Shown here: positions 43,096 to 54,000 of the stretch, piece after piece
Position numbering within the stretch: the stretch's first letter is position 1
Layout of the letters: each line of letters begins with the position of its first letter
From: Prorocentrum cordatum
Taxonomy: Eukaryota > Sar > Dinophyceae > Prorocentrales > Prorocentraceae
DNA: 64,000 nt
NCBI GenBank assembly: GCA_963575745.1
Contig: CAUYUJ010006335.1
Span: 1,238,305-1,302,304 of the forward strand
Reading direction: 5' to 3'
Made by a program: the position numbers and the translations under genes
Notes under the pieces: model-generated
Told to the model about the DNA's origin: nothing
Seen by the model: the letters and a program-made list of their open reading frames with translations, nothing else
Database searches by the model: none

Positions 43096-45340
43096 GAATG
43101 GCAATGGTAATGGTAATGTAACTGGTAATGGTACTGGTAATGGTTACGGTAATGATAGTGGTAACGGGGTAGCGAGGCAATGACAATGGCAATGGCAACG
43201 GTAATGGTAATGTTAATGGCAATGGCAATGGCAATGGGAATGGCAATGACAATGGCAATGGCAATGGCAATGGTAATGGCCATGGCAATGGTAATGGTAA
43301 TGGTAAGGGTAGAGGTAAAGGTAGAGTTAAAGGTAATGGTAATGGTAATGGTAATGGTACTGGCAATGGCAGTGGTAATGGTAATGGTAATGGTAATGGG
43401 AATGGAAGTGGGAATGGGAACGGGAACGGGAATGGAAATGATAGTGGTAGTGGTAATGGTAATGGCACTGGTAATGGTAATGGTAATGGTTCTGGAAATT
43501 GTAATAGTATTGGGAATGGGAATGAGAATGGGAATTCTAATGGTAATGGCAGCGGTAGTATCATGGTAATGGGACTGGGAGTGGAAATGGTACTGGCAAT
43601 GGTAATGGTAGTGACGAATGGCAATGGTGATGGTAATGGTAATGGTAATGGCAGAGGTAATGGTACTGGTAATGGTAACGGTAATGGTGATGGTAAGGGG
43701 GTAGCGATTGGCAATGGTAATGAAAAAGGCAACGGTAATGGTAAAGACAATGGCAATGAGATTGGCAATGGCAATGACAATGATAATGGCCATGGCAATG
43801 GCAGTGGTAAGTGTAATGATAATGGCAATGGTAATGGGAATGGGAACGGGAATGGGAATGTGAATGGGAATAGGAACGGGAACGGGAATGGAAATGGTAG
43901 TGGTAGTGGTAACGGAAATGGGAATGATAAGGGTAAGGGTAAAGGTAAAGGTAGAGGTAAAGGTAATGGTAATGGAAATGATAGTGATAATGGTAATGGT
44001 AATGGTAATGGTCATGCGAATGGGAATGGCAATGGAAATGGTACTGGCAATGGTAATGGTAGTGGCTAATGACAATGACAATGGCAATGGCAATGGTAAT
44101 GGTAATGACAGAGGTAATGGTAATGGTACTGGTAATGGTAACGGTAATGATAGTGGTAACGGGGTGGCGACTGGCAATGGCAATGACAATGACAACGGCA
44201 ACGGTAATGGCAATGGCAATGGCAATTGGAATGGCAATTGGAATGGCAATGGCCATGGCAATGGCAATGGCAATGGTAATGGCAATGGTAATGTGAATGG
44301 GAATGGGAACGGGAATGGGAATGTGAATGGGAATGGGCACGGGCATGGAAATGGCAGTGGTAGTGGTAACGGAAATGCGAATGGTAAGGGTAAGGGTAAA
44401 TGTAAAGGTAGAGGTAAAGGTAATGGTAATGGCAATGGCAGTTGTAATGGTAATGGTATTGGGAATGGGAATGTTAATCGGAATGGTAATGGCAATGGCA
44501 ACGGTAATGGTAGTGGCGAAGGGCAATGGCAATGGCAATGGTAATGGTAATGGTAGTGGCGAATGGTAATGGTAGTGGCGAATGGCAATGGCAATGGCAA
44601 TGGTAATGGTAATGGCAATGACAGTGGTAATGATAATGGTACTGGGAATGGTAATGGTGACGATAACGGTAATGGTAATGGTTATGGCAATGGTAACGGG
44701 GTAGCGATTGGCAATGGTAATGGGAATGGCAACGGCAACGGCAATTGCAATAGCAATGGCCATGGCAATGGTAATGGTCATGGGAATGGGAATGGGAATG
44801 GGAATGGGAATGGGAATCGTAGTAGTAATTGGAACGGGAACGGGAATGGAAATGGTAGTGGTAGTGGGAAAGATAATGGCAATGGTAATGGAAATGGTAT
44901 TGGTAACGGAAATGGTAATGGCAATGATGATGAGAATGGGAGTTGTAATGGTGATGGCAGCGGTAATGGTAATGGTAATGGCAATTGTGTTGGTAATGCT
45001 AATGATAATGGCAATGGTAATGGTGGTGGCGAATGGTAATGGTCATGGGAATGGTAATGGTAACGGTAATGGTAACGGGGTGGCTACTGGCAATGGCAAT
45101 ACCATGGCAATGGCAACGGCACTGGCAATGGCAATGGCAATGATAATGGCAATTGGAATGGCAATGGTAATGGCACTGGCAATTGTAATGGCAATGGTAA
45201 TGGTAATGGTACAGGTAAAGGTAAAGATAAAGGTAAAGGTAATGGTAATGGTTACGGTAATGTGAATGGGAATGGGAATTGGGATGGGAATGGTAATGGT
45301 AATGGTATTGGGAATGGGAATGGAATGGGAATGGGAGTGG
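43096..45340. repeat. 2.2-kb GGYAAT hexanucleotide satellite
   Basis: Tandem GGTAAT/GGCAAT/GGGAAT units fill about 2245 bases. A marker variant (GTAACGGGGTAGCGATTGG and close forms) recurs at about 43152, 43692, 44155, 44694 and 45070, showing a higher-order structure with spacings of about 540, 463, 539 and 376 bases. Open frames on both strands (Gly/Asn, Met/Val, Pro/Leu, Ile/Thr) follow from the repeat and are not genes. Confidence 0.97.
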
Positions 45341-45462
45341 GAGAGATTGAGAGAGAGAGAGAGAAAACGAGAAAGGAAACATCAGCATAATGATGAGGAA
45401 CAAACTGAAATATCGCAAGTTTTCGTCTAAAACCCACAGCGATTCCACAATCCCCCGGCCTC

Positions 45463-45515
45463 TCCTCCTCCTCCTCCTCCTCCTCCTCCTCCTCCTCCTC
45501 CTCCTCCTCCTCCTC
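45463..45515. repeat. CCT array
   Basis: About 50 bases of uninterrupted CCT units ending in CCCCCC. Confidence 0.95.
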
Positions 45516-45529
45516 CCCCCAAACAAGAC

Positions 45530-46390
45530 AGCATGGTCCAAGTTGGCCTAACATGGGCTCTGGCGCAGGGCGGTCGCCCCCTGAGGCGCGCGCTGGTCCG
45601 GCACGCCACAGCAGGTGCAGCAGGGAGGCCGCTCCGCGGGCCTGAGGCGCGCGCTGAATCGAGCCTGGGGCTGGATCTCAGTATCGTTTAACCGACCCCC
45701 ATCCCCATCCTCATGCCCTTCGAGACCCCACCAAATTACCACCCCAGTTGCCGAAGGGGACGGCGTATATCCCCATCTAGGGGGTTAAATCGGCCAGTGT
45801 GGCCCAGGCCATGCCGCTGGGGATGGGGGTCGGATAAACGATGCTCAGGATCGAGCTTAGCGCGCTCGATCGAGTCTGGCCCCCCACCACGTATCTGGAG
45901 GGGGTTGGCTGCGGAGCACGGTATGCAGCATCATGTCCGAAGCAGTGTTTCCTCCTCCTTTCCTCCTCCTCCTGCCCCCGTTGCCCTCCTGCCCTGCGCC
46001 TCCTCTCTCGCTGGTGTGCACTCAAACCAACTTATACAGCCCCCATTGGGGTGAGACTATGGGTCAAGTGCGGGTGGGGGGCACCTTGGCCGCTTCGGGT
46101 CTGTGTCTCCCGGCTCAAGGAGCCTCCAGGGGGGTTCGGTTGCCCCCTCTCCCCGCTTCACTCCTTGTTAATCTCGAACCGCGAACCCTGAGGCGCGCGA
46201 AGGAGCGAGTCCGACGCCGTCGCGCTGGGCCACTTCCCTCCGGTTTGATCCCGTCTGGAACCCTCCAGGTCCTGTGCACGCAGTGGCCGAGATGTCCTGC
46301 TGGAACTGCGCTTCACCATCTTCGGCTGCACCACGGTCTGTGCCTGGAGAGCGCCGCGGCTCATCTTGGGTTTGCCATCAGCCCGCCGCG
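45530..46390. other. No gene supported
   Basis: GC-rich DNA with the phrase CCTGAGGCGCGCG repeated near 45571, 45640 and 46188. Open frames conflict between strands. Confidence 0.4.
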
Positions 46391-46397
46391 CATTCCA

Positions 46398-46557
46398 CGT
46401 GCACGCCAGAGGTGGACCTAAACGGTGTTTTGGCGATTTCGTGGGCTGTTTTCGAGTCGATATCGTTTTGCGTTAGAGCCGGATTGAAAACAAAACGAGG
46501 GAAAACGAAAACAAAACGAAAACGAAAAACACCGTTTAGGTTCAGCCCTGGTGCACG
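46398..46557. mobile_element. MITE-like element, 160 bp
   Basis: Inverted ends of about 35 bases: left CGTGCACGCCAGAGGTGGAC and right, reverse-complemented, CGTGCACCAGGGCTGAAC, both continuing into CTAAACGGTGTTTT. The interior is rich in AAAACG units. No coding capacity. Confidence 0.75.
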
Positions 46558-46960
46558 CATCGCGTGGGGTTGCCACGAAGTGCTCGACTTGGCACTGCAC
46601 CGTCGTCGGCTCCTGGTGTATATCCAGCGACGCTTGCTCCGTCTCCCGAGTCACGAGCTGGAGGTCCTGCCAGGGGAGAACCCTTGTGCGTATCACTCGA
46701 AGGTATGATGGCTGATCGGACTTGTACCATCATGCCGTATTCAGTTGCGTAAGCTTGTTCTCGGAGGTGATAGGCCTCCTACCCTGACACGTCGATTAGT
46801 GAATTGGCCGTTTTCGGTGCGCGAGAGGGCGTCGTGGCCGTCATTCTTGCGGGTCCAGGTCCGTCGGCTTCGGTCCTAGGCCGTTGTCATTAGAGGGAGG
46901 TTTTCTAAAGGGAGGTTTGTCCACACCGCCGATGTTCACTACCGCGTTATTGGGATCATT
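46558..46960. other. No gene supported
   Basis: Mixed composition between the fold-back element and the small minus-strand frame. Nothing recognised. Confidence 0.4.
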
Positions 46961-46968
46961 CAACTTGC

Positions 46969-47419
46969 TCACAATCTCGAGGTAAAGGATATACGGCTGA
47001 AAGCCCTGTTCTCGACTTGCTCGGTCGGTGGCTGCAGCTTCTCCTCGTCGTCGAACGTATCCTTCACCTGGAGTCTTGGGCCCTTATGTAGCTTCGCCTG
47101 ATGCCGCCCTTGCACAGGTGTGCCGCATCTGTCGCTCCGATTATCCGGCTGCTCTCTGATCCTCGTTGGCCGTCCGGCCTTGCTTCTCTTGGGGATGGTA
47201 TAGCTCCTCTTGCCCACTTGTTGGCCGTCTGCTCACGCTGTTCCGTCGGGCCGTCTGCTCGTGTTGCGTCGCCAGCTCCGAGGTGTTGCTGCTTTCGATG
47301 GGCTTCTTCATCATGCACTGCTCGACGATCACCTGGCGGATGGCCTCGGCGAGGGGTACCTTCAGGACCTCCCCCAAGGTTGCGCACCAGTTCTCCAGAT
47401 CTTTGGTGATGTTCGCCAT
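46969..47419 (-). CDS. Possible small protein, frame-shifted
   Basis: An ATG at 47419 opens a plausible helical protein (MANITKDLENWCATLGEVLK, then AEAIRQVIVEQC) to about residue 55; the same frame then becomes low-quality. In another minus frame protein-like sequence resumes (VKDTFDDEEKLQPPTEQVEN) and ends at 46969. This looks like one small gene with a shift or intron near 47150-47250. No family recognised. Confidence 0.35.
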
Positions 47420-48175
47420 GGCCGACTTGGTCAGCGCATCATCAAGCTGCGTGTTATCTACTTGCAGGTCCTCTGTCTGATCATTGTTACTTGAGGCCTT
47501 CTATCTGGCTCAAGTGTTGAGGTCAGAGCTTGGGGAATTGTGGTTGATGATATGTGCGCCGAGGGTATCAATGCTGGTGTTGTACCCGGAGTAGGGATGA
47601 TTGTGTTTCCGTTGCTAAGTGCGTTGCCGAGTCCCTTGCTGGAGTTTGATGGTTGATCCAGCTTGAGTCATTGGAACATGTTGTCTTGCTGTGGTTGCGC
47701 CCGCGTCGAAAAAATACTTCCACGGTGCCCTCATAGATCCCGAGGCCAGGAACTTCTGGCCATCGCGTTGAGCGCAGTCGCCCTGTTTGTTTTTTCGTGA
47801 GTTTGGAATTTCTCGGCCTCCCTGGTCAGGTCGCTTTTTTTCCAGCAGTGCATGCAAAATAGTTGCCACCACGATTGACGCCGAAGCCGATGTCGAACGT
47901 CCCGCCAGCAGCACATGCTAGATACCTTGTTTGAGGTGTCCGAACTGCAACAACTCCTAGGCGGCGCCATCTTGTACAGAATTGAGCAGTTTCTGTTCCT
48001 GTATTTGGCACCGCGGCTATACTTGTAGTGGATGCATGGTCGCTGTGTCTGCATCTGTCAAGGCTCAGGCCAGAATGGCCACTTATGAGAAGTGGTGTGG
48101 AGGAGGAAGAGCCACTGTGTAGGAGCATGGAAAGGCGGAGAAGGAGGATGACACAGCAGGGAGAATGAGGCGGGA
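47420..48175. other. No gene supported
   Basis: AT-richer than most of the window. Minus-strand frames near 47615-48054 are short and lack motifs. Confidence 0.35.
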
Positions 48176-48340
48176 GATGAGGAGGCGGGAAATGACGAGG
48201 AACAAGAAGAGGAGAAGGAGGAGGAGGAGGACGACGAAGAGGACGACGAGGAGGATGCAGGGACGACGGCAACGAGGGGGCGGAGGAGGAGGTGGCGGAG
48301 GATGCGGGGGAGGCGGAGAAAGACGAGAGGGGGGGGGAGC
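48176..48340. repeat. Purine-rich GGA/CGA tract
   Basis: Imperfect GAGGAG, ACGACGAGG and GGAGGCGG units. Confidence 0.8.
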
Positions 48341-48666
48341 CAAGGGCTCTCGCGCCATTATCTGTCATCCTAGTACCCCTCCCACTCATCCCTTCCCTCT
48401 GCGCTGATGTGTTCTCGTGCCGACGACGCGTGCCATAGCGGACCCTGGAACTCCAGGAAGGAACCCATCGTGCCGTGCGAAATTTGGGGAGGGGAGCGGC
48501 GTACACTGAAGCAGGTGGCGGAGGAGCAGGAGGCGCGGAGGGACGAGGGAGAGAGGAGCGACGGCAGGAGGCGTGAGCAGGGCGGGCGGGATCGCGGTGG
48601 GAAGGACGGGGATACTATGGGCGAGCGAAGAGGATGGGGAGGATTTGGCGGCGAGCGAGGGGGGAA

Positions 48667-48814
48667 GTGAGAAGGAGAAGGCCTTGTCAGAAGGCAGCGG
48701 GGCTGCTGAGAAGCCTTCGCGACTTTTGAGAGGTGTCCTGCGTTTTCGGCGAAGGCTTCCTGAACTTCTCATGGGGTCGGGGGGCGCCCTCTGAGAGGGC
48801 CGTCTCCTTCTCAC
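48667..48814. mobile_element. Fold-back element, ~150 bp
   Basis: The ends pair over about 30 bases: left GTGAGAAGGAGAAGGCC and right, reverse-complemented, GTGAGAAGGAGACGGCC, extended inward by TCAGA. An inner inverted pair (GAAGCCTTCGC / GCGAAGGCTTC) makes a second stem. The outer flanks are G-run and C-run. Both strands encode a similar SEKEKALSEG / SEKETALSEG peptide simply because of the symmetry. Confidence 0.65.
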
Positions 48815-49076
48815 TCCCCCCCCCCCAGGCGCGCCGCGGGGGGAGGAGGTCGGAGGCAACGACGGGAGGGGGGAATGGCATCGCGGGGGACGCAGCGCCC
48901 CCCAATCGCCGTCTGATCGCCGGCAGGGGTCTGAGGGCCCCACCCCGCCCTGGGGACGTGCGGACTCTGCACTGGGGGACTGCCGATCTGTCGGCTCCTC
49001 CCCCTGCTGCCAGTCACCCCCACGCCGTTTCCCCGCCGCCGCTGCCCCTCCAGGAGGGGGAGGGCGGCCTCGTGCC

Positions 49077-49077
<1 letters not shown>

Positions 49078-49119
<42 letters not shown>
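49078..49119. repeat. CTG microsatellite, left edge of element
   Basis: Fourteen CTG units immediately outside the left terminal repeat. The matching tract at the right edge suggests the element inserted into a CTG array. Confidence 0.95.
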
Positions 49120-49123
<4 letters not shown>

Positions 49124-49564
49124 AGAGCAAAGGGAGCTATATGGACAGGATCAAGGATGGAGGTGAGGCCCGAGGGAGGTGAGCACCCGTGTCCCCCTCC
49201 CCCTCCCTCCCCTTGTTCCTGGGTCAGCCCGTCGGTCCAGACTTGGAACTGGTAGGACTCTGGCATGGGGTCCTAGTCGCTTTACGTCCTCAGCGTACCG
49301 ACCTCGGGCCTAGAGAATGCCCGCGGCGAGTGCGAAACAAACGAAGACAGCAAGGTACGGCACACATATCACGATTCTTCCTATAATGAGCACTGCACGC
49401 ACAAATATCACTGCACTACTTAGTAGACCAAGTGTCATACTGTAGTACATGGCTTTGCACGCGCTCAGGCTCTGGAAATCTAAGTGTAGGTCAACACTCA
49501 GGATTCTATAATCTTCAAAACTAAGGGTGGTACAATAACATTCTGTTGCTGCTGCTGCTGCTGC
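49113..49564 (-). repeat. Terminal repeat, 3' copy
   Basis: Identical to 54429-54880 by eye. It holds the last part of the small hydrophobic ORF and an internal hairpin (TAGGAC / GTCCTA, near 49254-49283). Ends inward in a short CTG run (49546-49564). Confidence 0.92.
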
Positions 49565-49783
49565 ACCCACCCTGAGAACTGATGCAGCAGCGAAAATTGA
49601 AGCATGACTAAGAGTGAGCGCCAGCACAGAGATGTACGGCTCAGGAATGTCGATAAAACGCGAAATCATCCAAGAGATACAATCTGCGACAAGCGCACAA
49701 GGGAGCCAAGCAATATAGCAGAGGCGAAGCAGCCTGCGAGCTCGACGTCGCAGCCACCTAGCCAAGGAAGGGGAACGACTCAT
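49310..49783 (-). CDS. Small hydrophobic protein, third ORF of element
   Basis: 157 codons from ATG 49783 to a stop at 49310. The ATG is only five bases after the stop of the preceding frame. The N-terminus is very basic (ARWLRRRARRLLR), followed by about four hydrophobic stretches near residues 20-40, 50-70, 110-130 and 135-155, so it is probably a membrane protein. An Ala run near residues 73-79 is encoded by the internal CTG microsatellite. The last two thirds lie inside the terminal repeat. Penelope-like elements are not known to me to carry such a gene; it could also be an untranslated open frame. Confidence 0.5.
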   Translation of the reverse strand: MSRSPSLARWLRRRARRLLRLCYIAWLPCALVADCISWMISRFIDIPEPYISVLALTLSHASIFAAASVLRVGAAAAAATECYCTTLSFEDYRILSVDLHLDFQSLSACKAMYYSMTLGLLSSAVIFVRAVLIIGRIVICVPYLAVFVCFALAAGIL

Positions 49784-49788
49784 GATGT

Positions 49789-50910
49789 CTAATGCTCTAG
49801 GTGGATGTAGTTCTTGCCCTCGATGTGCTTCAGCAACTGGTCGAGCTTCAGGGCCTTCGTGACGCCTGTTGTGGTAGATAGATTCGATGCCTTCAGCCAG
49901 TTATTCAGTACCGTCTGAGTCACGCCCTCCACGTTCGCAAAGTCCTTGAGGAAGGCCTCGCGCTCTGTGGGGAGCTCGGATATGTCATAATTCGGGATCA
50001 AGGTCACGGCGAGCTTCTTCATGGCATGCGTGTGGGTCTCCTTCGCCGCTGCAGCGTCACCACCAGCTGCAGCAGCGGCGGGGGGCTCCTTGGGGGTCGC
50101 CGCACCTGGCTTCACCAAGTCCTGCAGGGCCGCGCCTGCAGGAGGGATGGCACCAGCCTTGCTCGCCACGGCCATTAGCGCCTTCTCGAGCTTGGAGCCT
50201 TTCCCATTGCTGCCTGATGCCGTCAAGGACTGCATGAGCGTCGCTGCGTCCTGCTTCTTCTGCTGCTTGTTGAGGATCATCATGAGCTTCTGGAGGTTGT
50301 CGTCGTCGTCGTCGTCAGAGTCATCGAAGTCGTCGTCTTGGTTGGCATTCTTGAGCTGTGTCAAGAGGGCCTTGAGAACCTTCGGGTCGATCTTGTTCTT
50401 CTCACGCTTCTTCTTCTGCATCTTCTTGGCCATCGCCTGGAAGGTCCTGCCATACTTCTGATTGGAGCTCGTGCTGCTGCTTCCCGTCGAACTGCCAGTG
50501 GAACTCGTACTGTCACATTTCTTCAGAATACGACCGCCAGCCATCTTCAAGAAACTGAACGCCTTGTTTGCTTTACCTTTCTTGTCTTTCTTTACTTTCT
50601 TCTCTTTCTTCTGCGAGGGCATGAATCCGAGGAGCTCGCCAACCGTGGATGCAACCGTATCCTTGATCTGGGAGGTGAACGTCTTCCGCTCCTTCCGTGC
50701 CGCTCTCTCGGTCTCCTTCTGCTTGAACAAAGCTGTCATCTGACGTGCGTCATCAAGAGCATCATGGAAATATGGGTCACGTGGTCCATTGCTGCTGCTG
50801 ACACCAGTGTTCTGATAGCGCTTCATGTTCGAGTAGTTATCCTTGTCCTTGCCTTGGCCCTTGCCATGACCATACGACGTGGTGCCGTACTTCTTGTCTG
50901 GCCAGCCCAT
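49789..50910 (-). CDS. Lys/Asp-rich protein, second ORF of element
   Basis: 373 codons from ATG 50910 (MGWPDKKYGTTSYGHGKG) to a stop at 49789, starting about 110 bases after the RT frame ends. Features: Gly/Lys/Tyr-rich N-terminus, a basic stretch near residues 115-135 (KKEKKVKKDKKGKANK), a Ser/Thr-rich linker, a Lys-rich helix, an Asp run near residues 205-218, and an Ala-rich part before a compact helical C-terminus. A nucleic-acid-binding, Gag-like role is possible from composition alone. Its frame stays open far upstream through the whole RT gene. Confidence 0.65.
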   Translation of the reverse strand: MGWPDKKYGTTSYGHGKGQGKDKDNYSNMKRYQNTGVSSSNGPRDPYFHDALDDARQMTALFKQKETERAARKERKTFTSQIKDTVASTVGELLGFMPSQKKEKKVKKDKKGKANKAFSFLKMAGGRILKKCDSTSSTGSSTGSSSTSSNQKYGRTFQAMAKKMQKKKREKNKIDPKVLKALLTQLKNANQDDDFDDSDDDDDDNLQKLMMILNKQQKKQDAATLMQSLTASGSNGKGSKLEKALMAVASKAGAIPPAGAALQDLVKPGAATPKEPPAAAAAGGDAAAAKETHTHAMKKLAVTLIPNYDISELPTEREAFLKDFANVEGVTQTVLNNWLKASNLSTTTGVTKALKLDQLLKHIEGKNYIHLEH

Positions 50911-51022
50911 TGCACCTCGTACCGTGTGCTCGCTCAGCACCGGTACCGAATCAGAGTGGAAACTCAGGGAGAGATATCGAACTGGATGTCGTGCGGATGT
51001 CAGAGGTACCCGTCTGGGCACA

Positions 51023-54000
51023 CTAGCAGGCTTGAACCAGGGCAGCCTCGGAACGGAGGAGGTCAAGGTCGGCAGACAACGTGGCGCAAAACTCTGCCCT
51101 GCGGGCCTCTGTCCCCAGATCCTGATTGTCCAGCTCCGAAGCTCGCTTGCAGAGAAATCTACCGAGTCTCCTGACCAGAGTGAGGTACGACGAAGCATGG
51201 CGTCTGGGCACCGATCTGAAAGCATGACCGATGTCTCTGGCGCTCCAGCCCAAAGCAAAGACTTCGCAAACAAGATCAACTGTGGCCTGCTGCGCTCTCT
51301 CTGGCACCCCTTCCCCCATGGCATTGAAGGAGATGAGACGCTCCCACAATCGAGTGCGGATGAAGGGGGCAGGGAGGTTAGCAGGAGCAGAGGAGTAGGA
51401 AGGGAACTTGGCAAACTTTGGCCGTGTGTGTTGGCCGTTGGCATACTCATGATTGGCAGAGAAGGCTTGACATGAAAACCCTTGGGGCGAGTCGACGATA
51501 TTACACTGGAGGAAAGGGATGGGAAGCTCTGTACCTTCACATGTGAATCCGACGTCGGCGGGAAACAGTTTTTGGAGCGAACGAAACAAACATTTCCCAC
51601 ACAGGGTCCGCGAGAACGACAAACTGTCATCAACGTATAAAACTCCTTGGATGACCTGGGAGGCAGGGACACTAGGAAAAGCAAGGCCCAGGGAACATGC
51701 ATATCTATGGTTTGAATACAGCTGGTGCACACGGTCTCCGAGATCTGCGAGCGTGGCGGGCTCAGATAGGCTGGCGCCCATCGCCCAGCCGCGTCTTCGC
51801 TTGAATATCTCCTCTCCAACTGCAAAAAAACAATCCTGTTTAACATAGTGCAGGGCATTCGAGATGTCAGAAAACTTAATGAGATCATGCTGCAGGCGTA
51901 TGTTGTCTCCAGGCTTGTATAAATACCCTGACGCTTGCTTACCTCTGTGTACACACACACCTGTGCAACCATGCTGTGCTGTGAGTCTCTTGAGGAGGTC
52001 TCGCACGCACCAGGCACCTCTATCATAGCTCGCGTCCTTGAAGAACTGCGAGGCGTCAGCCTTACAAAAACTAAGAGGCGTCTTGTGCTGCTTACATCTC
52101 CTACATTTTGTGATCCAGAGGGGTTCAACCTTGAGCTGGGCAACGCGCGATCTGATGACCGCGGGGAGATCATTGGGCTTCCACAACGTCCAAGAATAAT
52201 CTGATGAATATCGTTTTGCCAGTCGGATGGCTCTAGCAACTTTACCCAAGAAACGTTTCTGCGTTGCATGGTATGCTGAGACGATCTCTCGCACATGCGC
52301 GTGCTCTTTCTCACATATAAGGGTGCCATCCACGTGTGACAGACACTTACCTTTGTATGTGATGTATGCACGTGCAATGTGCTCAGGCTGGGCTGGCACT
52401 GGATTCCTCCAACGTCGTGGGATGTACTTCTTGTCCAAACGTCTCTGTCTCTTGGCCACGCTCTTACGTGTAAGGTCGGGCATGTGTTGGTAGTGGGCGG
52501 GGTCTTCAAGGAAAATTTTACCGAGGTGCCAGAGGTACTGGTACCAGGGGACTCCCACACGCCTGTGAGGGTCTTTATCAACCCCCACCCACACAACATG
52601 TCCAAGTTCCTGAACGAGGGTGTCTCGGAGAGAGACCAAGGGAGGAGAAACACGTAAGCTGTGGGACGGACAAACTTCCAAGAAAGCACGCCAGAAACGG
52701 AGTCCCAGGGAAGCAAAGCAGGGAGGACGTCTAGAGAACATGTACAACCAATGGTGCTGTCGCAGCTGACCTTCCATCTGCTGCCAAAGTCGTGCTGGAG
52801 CTGTGTCCACTGGTACGTCCCAGTAGTGATCACACCAGAATACATCATAACAGAGGAGTGGAGCATACGTGGGATGCTGGCAGATCTCATGGAACATGTT
52901 AAGGCTGAAGAGAGCGGATGCTGCATACTGCTGTGTGATACGATCACTGACCTTCTCCAACTTAGAAGCAAGAACACGTGTTTTTGCACGAAGGAAGGAC
53001 AACAAGTATGTTTTGTGTGCACACACGCGTGTGAGGTATCTGTCAACGATTCTACGAACAATGCCCAAGACACGTGGCATATCTGTCGACACATGTACAT
53101 TATATACTCTACGTGGCAGGAGGTTCCCTGTGTGCAGGAAGCGCTCGAGCTTACTCTGTGCTGTACGCTTCTGCTCTCCCGGCAAGAGGGATGCTCGATT
53201 CCAGACACACAGTATGTACTCTGCAACGTGGGCGTGTCGCCTTGCTCTCTTGTAGTCCAAGCGGTGCTTGTATTCTGACAGGTAGATTGCCAACCACGCC
53301 TCATATCCTCGGTTATAGAGCAATCTCTCAATGTCTCTGGGCTTGAGAGAATATTTATTATCGAGGGAGGTAAGGAGGGCACGCCAGGAATATGATTGTC
53401 GAAAGAAACGAGCACGCAAATCCGAGTCATATCGTATTTTACAGATGAGGTTAAGTGCAATCTCGCTCGAAACTGTGTACTTCTTACGGAATCTTGGAAA
53501 GTCTCTCTGTCGACTCCCTTCTCGAGGTGTGTACTCCTTTCTGGTCTTCTGGGTCGGGGGTTGGAGAACTTCAATAACGAGGCTTTCGTATCGCAAGATG
53601 TGTTCAGTCGATCCTGACGAAATTGGCAGGGCACAGAAACTCCACCACGCATCGCTGCTCCACGATTTATATCGTGGCCGGTGTACTTGACCACCCATTC
53701 TCCGATACGTAGTTTCATAGTGTTCTTTATACCGTGCGAGTCCGCCGTGCCACAAGACTCGGTTGCGTAGTCGTGTTGCTTGTGCCTTTCCAATGTACCA
53801 CTGCCCACTCTCGGTGGACAGCGCAACGTATAGGAGGGCTGAGTTAGCAACGCTATCTTGTGGGCACCAGAGAAGGTGGTGTAGCTGTGTAATGCATTTA
53901 TGCCAAAACTGGAAACGAAAACACCTAGCAAGGATACATGTCTGTAGGGCTGGCTTCGCCGCGCGCAGGATAACTCGAACGTATGACTTTTTTTCAGCAT

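Noticed and set aside
42972-44781. Long minus-strand Pro/Leu and Ile/Thr frames
   Set aside because: They are translations of the GGYAAT satellite.
49113-49564. Hammerhead ribozyme in the Penelope-like terminal repeat
   Set aside because: Penelope-like terminal repeats often carry one, but by eye no segment has both CUGANGA and GAAA cores with the required stems. A CTGAGGA occurs on the minus strand without a matching GAAA. A covariance-model search would settle it.
49578-49594. CTGATGC...GAAA ribozyme-like core on the plus strand
   Set aside because: The core is mismatched and lies opposite to the element's transcript.
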